Of a stretch of DNA of 64,000 bases, positions 16,615 to 25,213 are shown in pieces. Location: the NCBI GenBank assembly GCA_903877385.1, contig CAIRDP010000027.1:186001-250000 (forward strand), in the 5' to 3' direction. The notes beneath the pieces were generated by a model. It was given only the letters and a program-made list of their open reading frames with translations, ran no database searches and was not told the DNA's origin. Position 1 is the stretch's first letter; the number at the start of each line of letters is the position of its first letter. The position numbers and the translations under genes are program-made. This DNA is from an uncultured Bacteroidales bacterium. GTDB lineage: Bacteria > Bacteroidota > Bacteroidia > Bacteroidales > FEN-979.

Positions 16615-16962
16615 ATGATTGACAGGCAGAAATTAAACCAGAATTTTCAGTATTTTGATAAAGAAACGATTGTCGAAATCATCGATATTTTTTTCGAGGA
16701 ATATCCTGATCGTGCTGAAAAGCTGAAGAAGAACATCCAGGACGGAGATTTCGCCCAGCTAAAATTCAATGCCCACAGCCTGAAAGGGGTTGTTGCCAAC
16801 TTCCAGGACCCCATATGTTTCGAACTTGCCCGAAAGCTTGATGAAATGGCTAAAAACCAGCAGTCTTCAGGGTTGATCACTGTGTTCGAAGACCTGGACA
16901 GGGCCTGCACAAAACTAATGGATGAACTCACAGCCTTGAAAGCCGAAGTGAGCGGCAAATGA
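16615..16962 (+). CDS. HPt-domain phosphotransfer protein
   Basis: 115 residues, a four-helix histidine-phosphotransfer domain. The phosphorylatable His54 lies in FNAHSLKGVVANF, matching the HSLKG consensus. It has no kinase or receiver domain, so it would act as a free phosphorelay intermediate between a hybrid kinase and a response regulator encoded elsewhere. A TATATTTG -7 element at 16591-16598 gives it its own promoter. It converges with the TPR lipoprotein. Confidence 0.85.
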   Translation: MIDRQKLNQNFQYFDKETIVEIIDIFFEEYPDRAEKLKKNIQDGDFAQLKFNAHSLKGVVANFQDPICFELARKLDEMAKNQQSSGLITVFEDLDRACTKLMDELTALKAEVSGK

Positions 16963-17002
16963 TCTGATAAACAAGATTCCGGGACCTGGATTCATGCCCC
17001 TT

Positions 17003-18025
17003 TTACTTCTTCATTAATTTATCCAGCCTGTTCAGTCCTTCAATAGCTTTATCGTAATTTACTTTCAGTTTAAGCGACTTCTGGTAGTCATCATATGCCT
17101 TTGGGTACTCCTTAAGCTGTTCATAGCTCAGCCCCCTGTTATACCACGATTCGGCATACTTCGGATCCCGGGTTATTGCCTTCGTGAAATACTCAACTGC
17201 CGTTTGGAAGTCCTGGCGGTAAACCAGGTTTATATAAGCGATATTGTAAGGGGCATCCCTGAACGTAGTATCCACCCTCGACAGCACTTCATAGGTGCCT
17301 ATTGCCTTGGGGTACTGCCCGCTTTCCTGGTAAAACATTCCCAGGTTATAAAGAGCCTCACGGCTCAACGGCCTGATTCTAAGGGCATTATTGAAATAGC
17401 CTGCAGCCAGGGGGTCTTTTCTCGTGGCAAACAGCTCGCCAAGCAGCATATAAGCGTCGAAGTATGACTGGTTCAATTTAACCGCATCCATAAGATCACC
17501 AACGGCATGGGCTGTATCCCCGGTTTCAAGTAAAGCCATCGCCCTGGTAAAACGGGCCGGAGTATTGGTCATATCCAGTGCAAGTACCTCCCTTACATAC
17601 TGGTCAACTTTCCTGTAATCCTTTACAATTAGGTAAAGGTCGGCCAGTTTAAGGTTGGCGCTGAGATTTTTGGGATCTACCGAAACCGCCTTTAAAAGTG
17701 ATTCCTCACAGTTCTGGGGCTGGCCCATAAGCAGGTAAATATCAGAAAGTGTAATATAATAATCGGCTTTCTTGGGGTCGATCAGCAAAGCTTTGTTAAT
17801 ATCGTTCAAAGCCTGGTTGATCTCCCTGAGGCCGATATAGAGTTTGGCCCTCTCATGGAACAGCTTGGCATCCTTGCTGTTGGAGGATATTTTTCCGGAG
17901 ATATCCTCCAGTGCGACCCTGAGAGAATCCTCCCTGCTGAGTTTTCCGGTTTTTCCATTTCCCCTGTGGCAGGCCAGGCCGAGGATCATCAGGAAACAAA
18001 CAGCCCAAAAGGCGGTAATTCTCAT
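17003..18025 (-). CDS. Tetratricopeptide-repeat lipoprotein
   Basis: 340 residues. A lipoprotein signal peptide ends in the lipobox LGLAC (Cys19). At least seven TPR units follow (about 60-335), for example KADYYITLSDIYLLMGQPQN and AESWYNRGLSYEQLKEYPKA. It is probably anchored to the inner leaflet of the outer membrane or to the inner membrane and serves as a protein-interaction scaffold. Its ATG is one base after the recA stop codon, so it is translated from the recA message, an unusual partner. Its link to recombination is unknown. Confidence 0.85.
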   Translation of the reverse strand: MRITAFWAVCFLMILGLACHRGNGKTGKLSREDSLRVALEDISGKISSNSKDAKLFHERAKLYIGLREINQALNDINKALLIDPKKADYYITLSDIYLLMGQPQNCEESLLKAVSVDPKNLSANLKLADLYLIVKDYRKVDQYVREVLALDMTNTPARFTRAMALLETGDTAHAVGDLMDAVKLNQSYFDAYMLLGELFATRKDPLAAGYFNNALRIRPLSREALYNLGMFYQESGQYPKAIGTYEVLSRVDTTFRDAPYNIAYINLVYRQDFQTAVEYFTKAITRDPKYAESWYNRGLSYEQLKEYPKAYDDYQKSLKLKVNYDKAIEGLNRLDKLMKK

Positions 18026-18026
18026 T

Positions 18027-19031
18027 CTATTTCTGGGTTTTAAGTAATTCCTTGATCTTACCTTCGATCTCTTCCATAAGTTCAGGATTATCCTGTATGA
18101 GTTTTTTCACGGCATCCCTTCCCTGCCCGAGTTTAGTCTCCCCATAACTGAACCAGGAGCCGCTCTTCTTGATTATGTTATTATCCGACGCAAGGTCCAG
18201 TATTTCGTATGCTTTCGAAATCCCTTCACCGTAGATGATGTCGAATTCGGCCTTCCTGAACGGCGGTGCAACCTTGTTCTTCACAACTTTCACACGAACC
18301 CGGTTCCCGATCGCTTCTTCTCCATCCTTTAACTGGTTTTGCTTGCGGATGTCGAGCCGCACGGAAGCATAAAATTTAAGCGCGTTTCCACCGGTTGTCG
18401 TCTCTGGATTTCCAAACATGACACCGATCTTTTCACGAAGCTGGTTGATAAAGATACAGCAGGTCTGGGTTTTGCTGATGGTCGAGGTGAGTTTCCTCAG
18501 TGCCTGGGACATCAGTCTTGCCTGCAGACCCATTTTTGAATCGCCCATTTCCCCTTCTATTTCGCTCTTGGGTGTGAGCGCTGCAACAGAGTCGATCACG
18601 ATGATGTCGATGGCCCCCGAACGGATAAGATTTTCGGTTATTTCCAGGGCCTGTTCCCCGTTATCGGGCTGGGATACCAGCAGGTTCTCCACATCCACGC
18701 CCAGTTTCTGGGCATAATAACGGTCAAAAGCATGCTCCGCATCGATAAAAGCAGCAATACCTCCTGCCTTCTGGGATTCAGCGATGGCATGAAGCGCCAG
18801 GGTCGTTTTTCCCGATGATTCCGGCCCATAGATCTCGATGACCCTGCCTTTAGGCAAGCCACCCACGCCAAGGGCAAGATCCAGACCGATAGATCCTGTT
18901 GAGATCACGTCGAGAGCCTCTATGGCATTTTCGCCGAGGCGCATGATTGTTCCTTTTCCATAAGCCTTTTCCAGCTTGTCGAGCGTAAGCTGGAGAGCTT
19001 TAACTTTTTCTTTGTTCACTTCCTGTGCCAT
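18027..19031 (-). CDS. recA: Recombinase RecA
   Basis: 334 residues. The Walker A motif GPESSGKTT lies at 69-77, Walker [11 protein letters not shown] and the L2 loop [21 protein letters not shown] follow, and the C-terminus is short and acidic. It forms ATP-dependent filaments on single-stranded DNA, catalyses strand exchange and triggers self-cleavage of LexA/S24 repressors such as the one at 8826. It follows bcp after 15 bases with no promoter of its own visible and precedes the TPR gene by one base, so recA appears to be expressed from the bcp promoter. Confidence 0.97.
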   Translation of the reverse strand: MAQEVNKEKVKALQLTLDKLEKAYGKGTIMRLGENAIEALDVISTGSIGLDLALGVGGLPKGRVIEIYGPESSGKTTLALHAIAESQKAGGIAAFIDAEHAFDRYYAQKLGVDVENLLVSQPDNGEQALEITENLIRSGAIDIIVIDSVAALTPKSEIEGEMGDSKMGLQARLMSQALRKLTSTISKTQTCCIFINQLREKIGVMFGNPETTTGGNALKFYASVRLDIRKQNQLKDGEEAIGNRVRVKVVKNKVAPPFRKAEFDIIYGEGISKAYEILDLASDNNIIKKSGSWFSYGETKLGQGRDAVKKLIQDNPELMEEIEGKIKELLKTQK

Positions 19032-19046
19032 TTTTCCTCCTTTATT

Positions 19047-19511
19047 TTATAAGCCCATCTCCTTAAGGATCTGCTGCGAATGGTTTTTTGTATCAACTTT
19101 TGTAAAGACTTTTGCAATCACCCCTTTTTCATCAATAACATAAGTAGTGCGGATGATGCCTTCGTACTCCTTACCGTATAATTTTTTCAATCCCCATGCC
19201 CCGTATGCCTTAAGAATGGTTTTGTCTTTATCCGGGATAAGGGCAAAAGGTAATACGTATTTTGCTATAAATTTTTTATGGGAAGCTTCAGAATCTGAGC
19301 TCACCCCTAACACTTTAAATCCTTTTTTCTTCAGTACCTGATAGTTATCCTTCAGGTTACAGGCTTCGGCCGTACAGCCTGGCGTATCGTCTTTAGGATA
19401 AAAATACAATATCAGCTTGCTCCCCCTGAAATCATCCAGGCTTACCGTTACTCCATCCTGGTCCTTCACCTGGAAATCAGGAGCTCTGTCTCCGATTTTT
19501 AAGGTCCCCAT
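19047..19511 (-). CDS. bcp: Thioredoxin-dependent peroxiredoxin, BCP type
   Basis: 154 residues. The thioredoxin-fold motif YFYPKDDTPGCTAEACNLKD (residues 37-56) carries the peroxidatic Cys46 and a resolving Cys51, the typical 1-Cys/2-Cys BCP arrangement. It reduces hydroperoxides in the cytoplasm using thioredoxin. It is the first gene of the bcp-recA-TPR unit. A minus-strand TAATTTTG (19529-19536) inside the palindrome ATTTTG-TT-CAAAAT is a likely promoter-operator. Confidence 0.93.
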   Translation of the reverse strand: MGTLKIGDRAPDFQVKDQDGVTVSLDDFRGSKLILYFYPKDDTPGCTAEACNLKDNYQVLKKKGFKVLGVSSDSEASHKKFIAKYVLPFALIPDKDKTILKAYGAWGLKKLYGKEYEGIIRTTYVIDEKGVIAKVFTKVDTKNHSQQILKEMGL

Positions 19512-19520
19512 AAGTTTATT

Positions 19521-19536
19521 ATTTTGTTCAAAATTA
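19521..19536 (-). promoter_or_regulatory. Promoter and possible operator of bcp-recA
   Basis: The minus-strand -7 element TAATTTTG (19529-19536) overlaps the perfect inverted repeat ATTTTG-TT-CAAAAT (19521-19534). It lies 10-25 bases upstream of the bcp ATG. Whether a redox or damage regulator binds here is not known. Confidence 0.4.
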
Positions 19537-19586
19537 TTAAAACCCGGCCGGATTTTCCGACGGAATAATATTTAGTTATAAACAAC

Positions 19587-19670
19587 CCTGGGCACTGGGC
19601 TCTGGGCTCTGGGATATCCAGCAACCCAGTACCCAGAGCCCAGAGCCCAGTACCCAGAGCCCAGTGCCCC
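19587..19670. repeat. Palindromic CCCAGAGCCCAG repeat between nth and bcp
   Basis: The 24 bases at 19590-19613 are the reverse complement of 19632-19655 with one mismatch. The last 17 bases (19653-19669) repeat the arm again. The unit is CCCAGAGCCCAGTACCCAGA. The structure lies 2-3 bases past the nth stop and upstream of the bcp promoter. It can form a GC-rich hairpin but lacks a T-run. No coding frame or att-like feature is seen. Confidence 0.8.
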
Positions 19671-19672
19671 AG

Positions 19673-20314
19673 CTACCTTTTTTGTGACTGATAATATTTA
19701 CAGATCTGGGTCAGCCCGCATGCCCCGCATTTGGGTTTACGCGCAACGCATACATACCTCCCGTGAAGTATCAGCCAGTGATGGGCAACAGGGATTAAGT
19801 GTTCGGGGATGTGTTTGATCAGTTGCATCTCGGCCTGGTAAGGGTTCTTTGCATTCACCGTCAACCCTATTCGGGCAGCTACCCTGAAAACATGGGTATC
19901 CACCGCCATGGCAGGCTTATTAAAGATCACAGCAGCCAGCACATTCGCGCTTTTGCGGCCAATGCCCGGAAGTTTCTGCAAAGTATCCACATCCGAAGGC
20001 ATTATACCGTTAAAATCCCTGACCAGGGCCTGGGCCATCCCGATGATATTTTTAGTTTTATTATTCGGATAGGAACAGCTCCGGATAAGCCCGAAAACGT
20101 CCTCCTGCTTCGCCTTTGCAAGGCTATGGGCCGTTGGATACTGCTTAAACAATCCAGGTGTGATCATATTAACCCGTTTGTCGGTGCACTGGGCCGATAG
20201 GATCACCGCTACAGCCAACTGGTAGGGATCGGTATAAACGAGTTCGGTTTCGGCCTTCGGCCTGTTGGCAAGAAAATAGTCTATGGCTTTGTCATAGCGT
20301 TCCCGGATGTGCAT
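19673..20314 (-). CDS. nth: Endonuclease III (DNA glycosylase/AP lyase)
   Basis: 213 residues from the ATG at 20314 (MHIRERYDKAIDYF, the usual family start). An upstream in-frame ATG at 20347 would add eleven residues and is less likely. The helix-hairpin-helix LPGIGRKSANVLA carries the catalytic Lys, and AVDTHVFRVA carries the catalytic Asp. The C-terminal 4Fe-4S ligands follow C-x6-C-x2-C-x5-C (CVARKPKCGACGLTQIC). It removes oxidised pyrimidines and nicks the AP site. It lies upstream of bcp and recA on the same strand, separated from them by a palindromic repeat. Confidence 0.95.
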   Translation of the reverse strand: MHIRERYDKAIDYFLANRPKAETELVYTDPYQLAVAVILSAQCTDKRVNMITPGLFKQYPTAHSLAKAKQEDVFGLIRSCSYPNNKTKNIIGMAQALVRDFNGIMPSDVDTLQKLPGIGRKSANVLAAVIFNKPAMAVDTHVFRVAARIGLTVNAKNPYQAEMQLIKHIPEHLIPVAHHWLILHGRYVCVARKPKCGACGLTQICKYYQSQKR

Positions 20315-20429
20315 AACCCTGATTTTTTGCAAAAGTAGGAAAATCACGAAATCCTGCCTTCCTAAATTAAAGAGGTAACAAGCCTGATGTTATGGTTTTA
20401 GTAACTTAGCATTTCAATAAAAGCGAATT

Positions 20430-22787
20430 GTGCTCCCCCGACTAAAATTCTTATTTGCATTTCTGTTGTTTTATTCCTTTCTCGCAGCCGCATCAGGCAT
20501 GGAGACCGTTACCTGCGATAACTCCCCATACGGTCATAACAGCCCTGCAAACACCAGCGACACCATAATCAAAGGAAAAACACTCCATTTTATTCCTCTT
20601 AACCCCCTTACAATAGTTCCATGTGAAAGTGCAAATGTTTTCTGCACCGGAAATGCCTACACCTTTCCTTCGGGCAGCACCGGCACTTCGCCACCCCCTG
20701 TAAACAATTACCCCAATTACGGATGCCTGGGAATAGCTTTTGGCCCTGCATGGTATTATATGCAGGTGGGAGTGGCCGGGGATATCATCATTACCATTTC
20801 TCAAACCATGCCACCACCCAATCAGACTGTTCAGCTTGATGTTGATTTTGTTTGCTGGGGGCCTTTTACAAGTGTTTCCGACGCTTGTGCCACGGGACTT
20901 ACCTCTGCAAATATTGTAGACTGCAGTATTTCCCCCTGGTCAATTGAAACCTGTCACATCCTGAATGCCCAGCTTGGTAAAATTTACATTCTGCTGATGT
21001 CAAACTTCAGTGAGACACCAGGAATAATTACATTTTCGCAGTCAGGAGGCAGCGGACAAACAAACTGCAACCCCGTGGTTCATTGTTCTGTAATATCAAT
21101 GACAGCCAATCCTTCAAGCTGTAATTCACTCACCAATACATTTTCGGTTACCGGCAATATGGAGTTCACCAATCCTCCTTCGGCAGGTACACTCACTGTT
21201 TCAGACAATACTGCAGTTCCGCCGATCACCCAGGTTTTCAGTCCTCCATTTACAAGCCCGAAAGCATACAGCCTTTCAAATATCCCATGCGACGGCCTGG
21301 TCCATTCAGTCACTGCATCGTTTTCCGACAGCGCTGCATGCACCTTCGTGCAACAATATACATCTCCCCCTTCAAGCTGCCCTTCAGCTGTTATCAGCGG
21401 AGGAGGAACTATCTGTAACGATGGAATAAGCCTGGCCAGTGTAAGCATTAACATCAGCGGTTCACCTCCTCCATATACGTTCACTTATGCAATCAACGGG
21501 ATTAGCCAGATTCCTGTCAGCAATTACGGGGGGTCCCTGCCCTACCTGATCCATACAGCTGTTCCTGGGTCATACACCCTTGTGTCCGTCACGAACCAGG
21601 CCTGTCCGTCAGGCGGGACCGTCTCGGGAAGCGCAATGGTAACACTGAATCCTTTACCAACCGCAACTGTCGCTGGTACTGCCACAGTATGCAAAAACTC
21701 AGCCTCACCCCCGGTCACCTTTACAGGGGCATCGGCCACAGCCCCTTATACGTTCACCTATAACCTGAACGGGGGAGCCAGCCAGTTCGTTACAACAAGC
21801 AGAGGGAACAGCGTAAGCATAGCCGCTCCAACAGGGACCACCGGTGCTTTTACTTACACCCTGTTGGGGGTGCAGGACGCAAGTTCTACCGCCTGTTCAC
21901 AATCCCAGAGTGGAAGCGCAACGATCACTGTAAACCCCGGACCCTATGTGAACCTCACGGCATGCAATGATCCCAAAACAACCACGACTTCGAGAGCTTT
22001 TACTTTAAAGGGAGGAGTCCCCCCCGGCGGGCAGTATTACATTGACGGCATACCTGCAGCCGGCGGATTGTTTGACCCTTCGGCCCTTACTGCCTCCACT
22101 CACCAGCTCACCTATTCAGTTGTTGGTTCCAACGGTTGCACCAGCACATCTGCCGAGGTTCCCATAAGCGTAATCAGCGGTAGCGGATCCGGAACCTGTC
22201 CCGGGAATTTTACCGACCCCAGGGACGAGCAGGTTTACAAGGCCGTTCAACTGGGCGGCCATTGCTGGATGGGCACGAACCTGAATTACGGCACTAAAAT
22301 GGATTTCTCTTCACAAGCCCAGAGCGACAACTGCGAGCCCGAAAAATACTGCCTCCCTTCCGATGCCGGCTGTTCAGCCAACGGGGGATTCTACCAGTGG
22401 GATGAGCTGATGCAATACCAGGTTCCATTACCCGGGCAAAAATTACAAGGCCTTTGCCCTCCCGAATGGCATGTACCTTCCCAAAGCGAATGGCAGGAAT
22501 TGATCAATGCCGTAGCATCCAGGAACCCCGGAGATGGGATTGCCGGAGGTTTTTTAAAGGACTCTATTCCCGTTTTTGGCTTGCATGCCTTGATTGACGG
22601 TATCTTTTATCTGAACAATTTCTGGGCTTTCACCTCCGGGGACCCAAGAGTGACAATGTTCTGGACCTCCACAACCATTGGACCCTACCATGCTGTGGCA
22701 AGGGGAATGAATTCCTATAATTACAGCGTATCTTTTTATCCCTCCCTGAGGGCAAATGCATTCCCTATTCGTTGCCTTAAAGACTGA
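20430..22787 (+). CDS. Secreted FISUMP-domain protein
   Basis: 785 residues starting at GTG (20430). A signal peptide (about 1-23, ending AAASG) is followed by a large Pro/Ser/Thr/Gly-rich region with several Ig- or PKD-like repeats (about 210-590, with recurring SGSATITVNP-type ends). The C-terminal domain (about 590-785: VYKAVQLGGHCWMGTNLNYG, GFYQWDELMQY, CPPEWHVPSQSEW, IRCLKD) is the Fibrobacter succinogenes major paralogous domain (TIGR02145). These are large extracellular or surface proteins of unknown role in Bacteroidota and Fibrobacterota. No T9SS C-terminal tail follows the FISUMP domain. It diverges from nth. Confidence 0.85.
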   Translation: MLPRLKFLFAFLLFYSFLAAASGMETVTCDNSPYGHNSPANTSDTIIKGKTLHFIPLNPLTIVPCESANVFCTGNAYTFPSGSTGTSPPPVNNYPNYGCLGIAFGPAWYYMQVGVAGDIIITISQTMPPPNQTVQLDVDFVCWGPFTSVSDACATGLTSANIVDCSISPWSIETCHILNAQLGKIYILLMSNFSETPGIITFSQSGGSGQTNCNPVVHCSVISMTANPSSCNSLTNTFSVTGNMEFTNPPSAGTLTVSDNTAVPPITQVFSPPFTSPKAYSLSNIPCDGLVHSVTASFSDSAACTFVQQYTSPPSSCPSAVISGGGTICNDGISLASVSINISGSPPPYTFTYAINGISQIPVSNYGGSLPYLIHTAVPGSYTLVSVTNQACPSGGTVSGSAMVTLNPLPTATVAGTATVCKNSASPPVTFTGASATAPYTFTYNLNGGASQFVTTSRGNSVSIAAPTGTTGAFTYTLLGVQDASSTACSQSQSGSATITVNPGPYVNLTACNDPKTTTTSRAFTLKGGVPPGGQYYIDGIPAAGGLFDPSALTASTHQLTYSVVGSNGCTSTSAEVPISVISGSGSGTCPGNFTDPRDEQVYKAVQLGGHCWMGTNLNYGTKMDFSSQAQSDNCEPEKYCLPSDAGCSANGGFYQWDELMQYQVPLPGQKLQGLCPPEWHVPSQSEWQELINAVASRNPGDGIAGGFLKDSIPVFGLHALIDGIFYLNNFWAFTSGDPRVTMFWTSTTIGPYHAVARGMNSYNYSVSFYPSLRANAFPIRCLKD

Positions 22788-22867
22788 CAGCCAATTCCAT
22801 GCCGGAACTCTTTAAACTTTGGCCCAGGGCCTGGCCGGGAAGCCGGCTATTGTCAGCAGCGAATCCT

Positions 22868-22875
22868 TACCTTTG
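22868..22875 (+). promoter_or_regulatory. -7 element deciding the start of the GH92 gene
   Basis: TACCTTTG matches TAnnTTTG. Transcription would begin near 22882, downstream of an in-frame ATG-like start at 22819 and 12 bases before the ATG at 22894. This supports the later start, which also begins a clean signal peptide. Confidence 0.55.
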
Positions 22876-22893
22876 CTATCCAAGCCAAATACT

Positions 22894-25203
22894 ATGAAAA
22901 AACTCTTTCTTCTTTTACTTCTGCTGGCTGATGTCATTATCGTTGCAGCCCAGCCCCTCACCTCGTTTGTGAACCCATTGATCGGCACCCGCGAAATGGG
23001 GCATACCTTTCCCGGGGCATGCGTCCCCTTTGGCTTCGTCCAGCTCAGCCCCGACACCGATACCATCCCTTATGACATGGACGGTAAATACAATCCGCCG
23101 GTTTACAGGTACTGTGCCGGTTACCAGTATGACGACAAGACCATAGTCGGCTTCAGCCATACCCATTTCAACGGTACAGGACATTCCGACCTGGGCGACT
23201 TCCTGATCATGCCCGAAACCGGTCCTTTGCAGCTTAACCCGGGAACTGCCGATCATCCCGAAAAAGGGTACAGGTCGTCGTACAGCCATGCATCAGAAAA
23301 AGCCGAACCGGGTTATTACAAGGTGCACCTGGATGAGCCGGATGTGGATGCCGAGCTTACCGCCACCCTGCGTTGCGGCTTCCACCGCTACACCTTCCCC
23401 CAGGCCGATTCAGCCCGCATCATCCTCGACATGATGCATGGAATCTACAATTACGACGGCAAAGTCCTCTGGGCTTATGTTCGTGTAGTCAACGACTCCA
23501 CTATTACAGGTTACCGCATCACCAGCGGCTGGGGAAGAACCCGTTACATGTATTTCGCTCTTGTTTTTTCCAAGCCTTTTAATGACTACGGATGGAGGAG
23601 CGGCGACAAACAGGTTTACCGCGGGTTTTGGCGCAGGTTCAGCCAGTACCGCAACTTCCCCGAGATGGCAGGTAAAAAGATCAGGGCATGGTTCGGGTTC
23701 AGCACAACCAAAGGAGAACAGCTAAAACTGAAGATCGGACTTTCGGCTGTTAGCATGGAAGGCGCCCTGGCCAATCTCAATGCCGAGATCCCCGGCTGGG
23801 ATTTCGACAAAGTGCGTAAGGAAGCTCATGAAAACTGGGAAACTGAACTCTCGCGCATCAGCATAGAAGCGGATGCTGACCGTAAAGTGAATTTTTATAC
23901 TGCTTATTACCATGTGCTGATGAACCCGGTGATATACCAGGATGTTGACGGCAGGTACCGCGGACTGGACCAGGAAATCCATACCGCAAAGGGCTTTACC
24001 AACTATACCGTATTTTCACTATGGGATACCTACCGGGCCCTTCATCCTTTTTATACCTGGCTGTACCCACAGCGCAGCGGCGATATGGTAAACTCCATGC
24101 TCGCCCATTATTCACAAAGTGCAGAGAAAATGCTGCCGGTATGGGCTTTCCAGGGGAATGAGGACTGGTGCATGACCGGGTACCACAGTGTGGCGGTTAT
24201 TGCCGATGCCTGGGTGAAAGGTGTGAGAAACTTTGACCCGGAAACGGCCCTGCGTGCTTGTGTGGGCACATCCGCCAACAAACTGTATGAAGGCATAAAC
24301 GATTACGTGAAACTGGGCTTTGTCCCTCTTGAAAGCAGCGCCAGCGCGGCTTCGGTGACGCTGGAATATGCTTATGACGATTATGCCATTGCCAGGTTTG
24401 CCGAAGCCGTTTCAGACGATTCGGCTTCAGGAGCCCTTTTGCAGATGTTTGCCGATGCTGAAACAGCCAAATACCAGAAACGTTCCCGGAATTATAAAAA
24501 TGTCTTTGACAGCCGCACAGGTTTCATGCGCCCGAAGAATGCAGGGGGGCTGTTCAAACCGGCTTTCGATCCGCTGAGTACCAGCAACCAGGGCTTTGTT
24601 GAAGGGAACTCATGGAATTATTCGTTTCACGTTCCACAGGATGTCCCGGGCCTGATCACCCTCATGGGAGGCGATAAAGCTTTTATCACTCGACTGGATT
24701 CCCTTTTCACCATGCACCTCGACGATAAGTATTTTGCCGAAACCGAGGATGTGACCCGCGACGGGCTCATCGGAAATTATGACCAGGGGAACGAACCCAG
24801 CCATCATATCCCCTACCTGTATAACTGGACATCCCAGCCCTGGAAGACCCAGGCCATGATCCACAGGATCATCAACACCATGTACCGGAATGCAGTGGAC
24901 GGATTGTGCGGGAATGATGATTGCGGGCAGATGAGTGCCTGGTATATCTTCAGCGCTTTGGGGTTTTACCCGGTTTGCCCCGGCACCGATGCATACAATA
25001 TAGGCAGTCCCTGTGTTTCCAAAGCATCCATTGCCCTACCCAACGGGAAAGCCCTTACCATCATTGCAAAAAACCTGAGTAAAAAGAACATTTATATAAA
25101 ATCCGTAACATTATCAGGTGAGCCGGTTCGTGGCCTTGTACTGCATCATAACGACCTGATGAAGGGAGGAACACTGGTTTTCGAAATGTCAAACTCTCAC
25201 TAA
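22894..25203 (+). CDS. GH92 family alpha-mannosidase, secreted
   Basis: 769 residues from the ATG at 22894. A signal peptide (MKKLFLLLLLLADVIIVAAQ) is followed by the GH92 N-terminal beta-sandwich (TSFVNPLIGTREMGHTFPGA, then VPFGFVQLSPDT) and the catalytic (alpha/alpha)6 barrel with GNDDCGQMSAWYIFSALGFY (about 670-690), the family hallmark. GH92 enzymes are calcium-dependent exo-alpha-mannosidases that trim high-mannose N-glycans or mannans. It acts in the periplasm or on the cell surface. There is no SusC/SusD pair beside it. A serine hydrolase starts 10 bases downstream, probably in the same transcript. Confidence 0.93.
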   Translation: MKKLFLLLLLLADVIIVAAQPLTSFVNPLIGTREMGHTFPGACVPFGFVQLSPDTDTIPYDMDGKYNPPVYRYCAGYQYDDKTIVGFSHTHFNGTGHSDLGDFLIMPETGPLQLNPGTADHPEKGYRSSYSHASEKAEPGYYKVHLDEPDVDAELTATLRCGFHRYTFPQADSARIILDMMHGIYNYDGKVLWAYVRVVNDSTITGYRITSGWGRTRYMYFALVFSKPFNDYGWRSGDKQVYRGFWRRFSQYRNFPEMAGKKIRAWFGFSTTKGEQLKLKIGLSAVSMEGALANLNAEIPGWDFDKVRKEAHENWETELSRISIEADADRKVNFYTAYYHVLMNPVIYQDVDGRYRGLDQEIHTAKGFTNYTVFSLWDTYRALHPFYTWLYPQRSGDMVNSMLAHYSQSAEKMLPVWAFQGNEDWCMTGYHSVAVIADAWVKGVRNFDPETALRACVGTSANKLYEGINDYVKLGFVPLESSASAASVTLEYAYDDYAIARFAEAVSDDSASGALLQMFADAETAKYQKRSRNYKNVFDSRTGFMRPKNAGGLFKPAFDPLSTSNQGFVEGNSWNYSFHVPQDVPGLITLMGGDKAFITRLDSLFTMHLDDKYFAETEDVTRDGLIGNYDQGNEPSHHIPYLYNWTSQPWKTQAMIHRIINTMYRNAVDGLCGNDDCGQMSAWYIFSALGFYPVCPGTDAYNIGSPCVSKASIALPNGKALTIIAKNLSKKNIYIKSVTLSGEPVRGLVLHHNDLMKGGTLVFEMSNSH

Positions 25204-25213
25204 ACTCATATAC

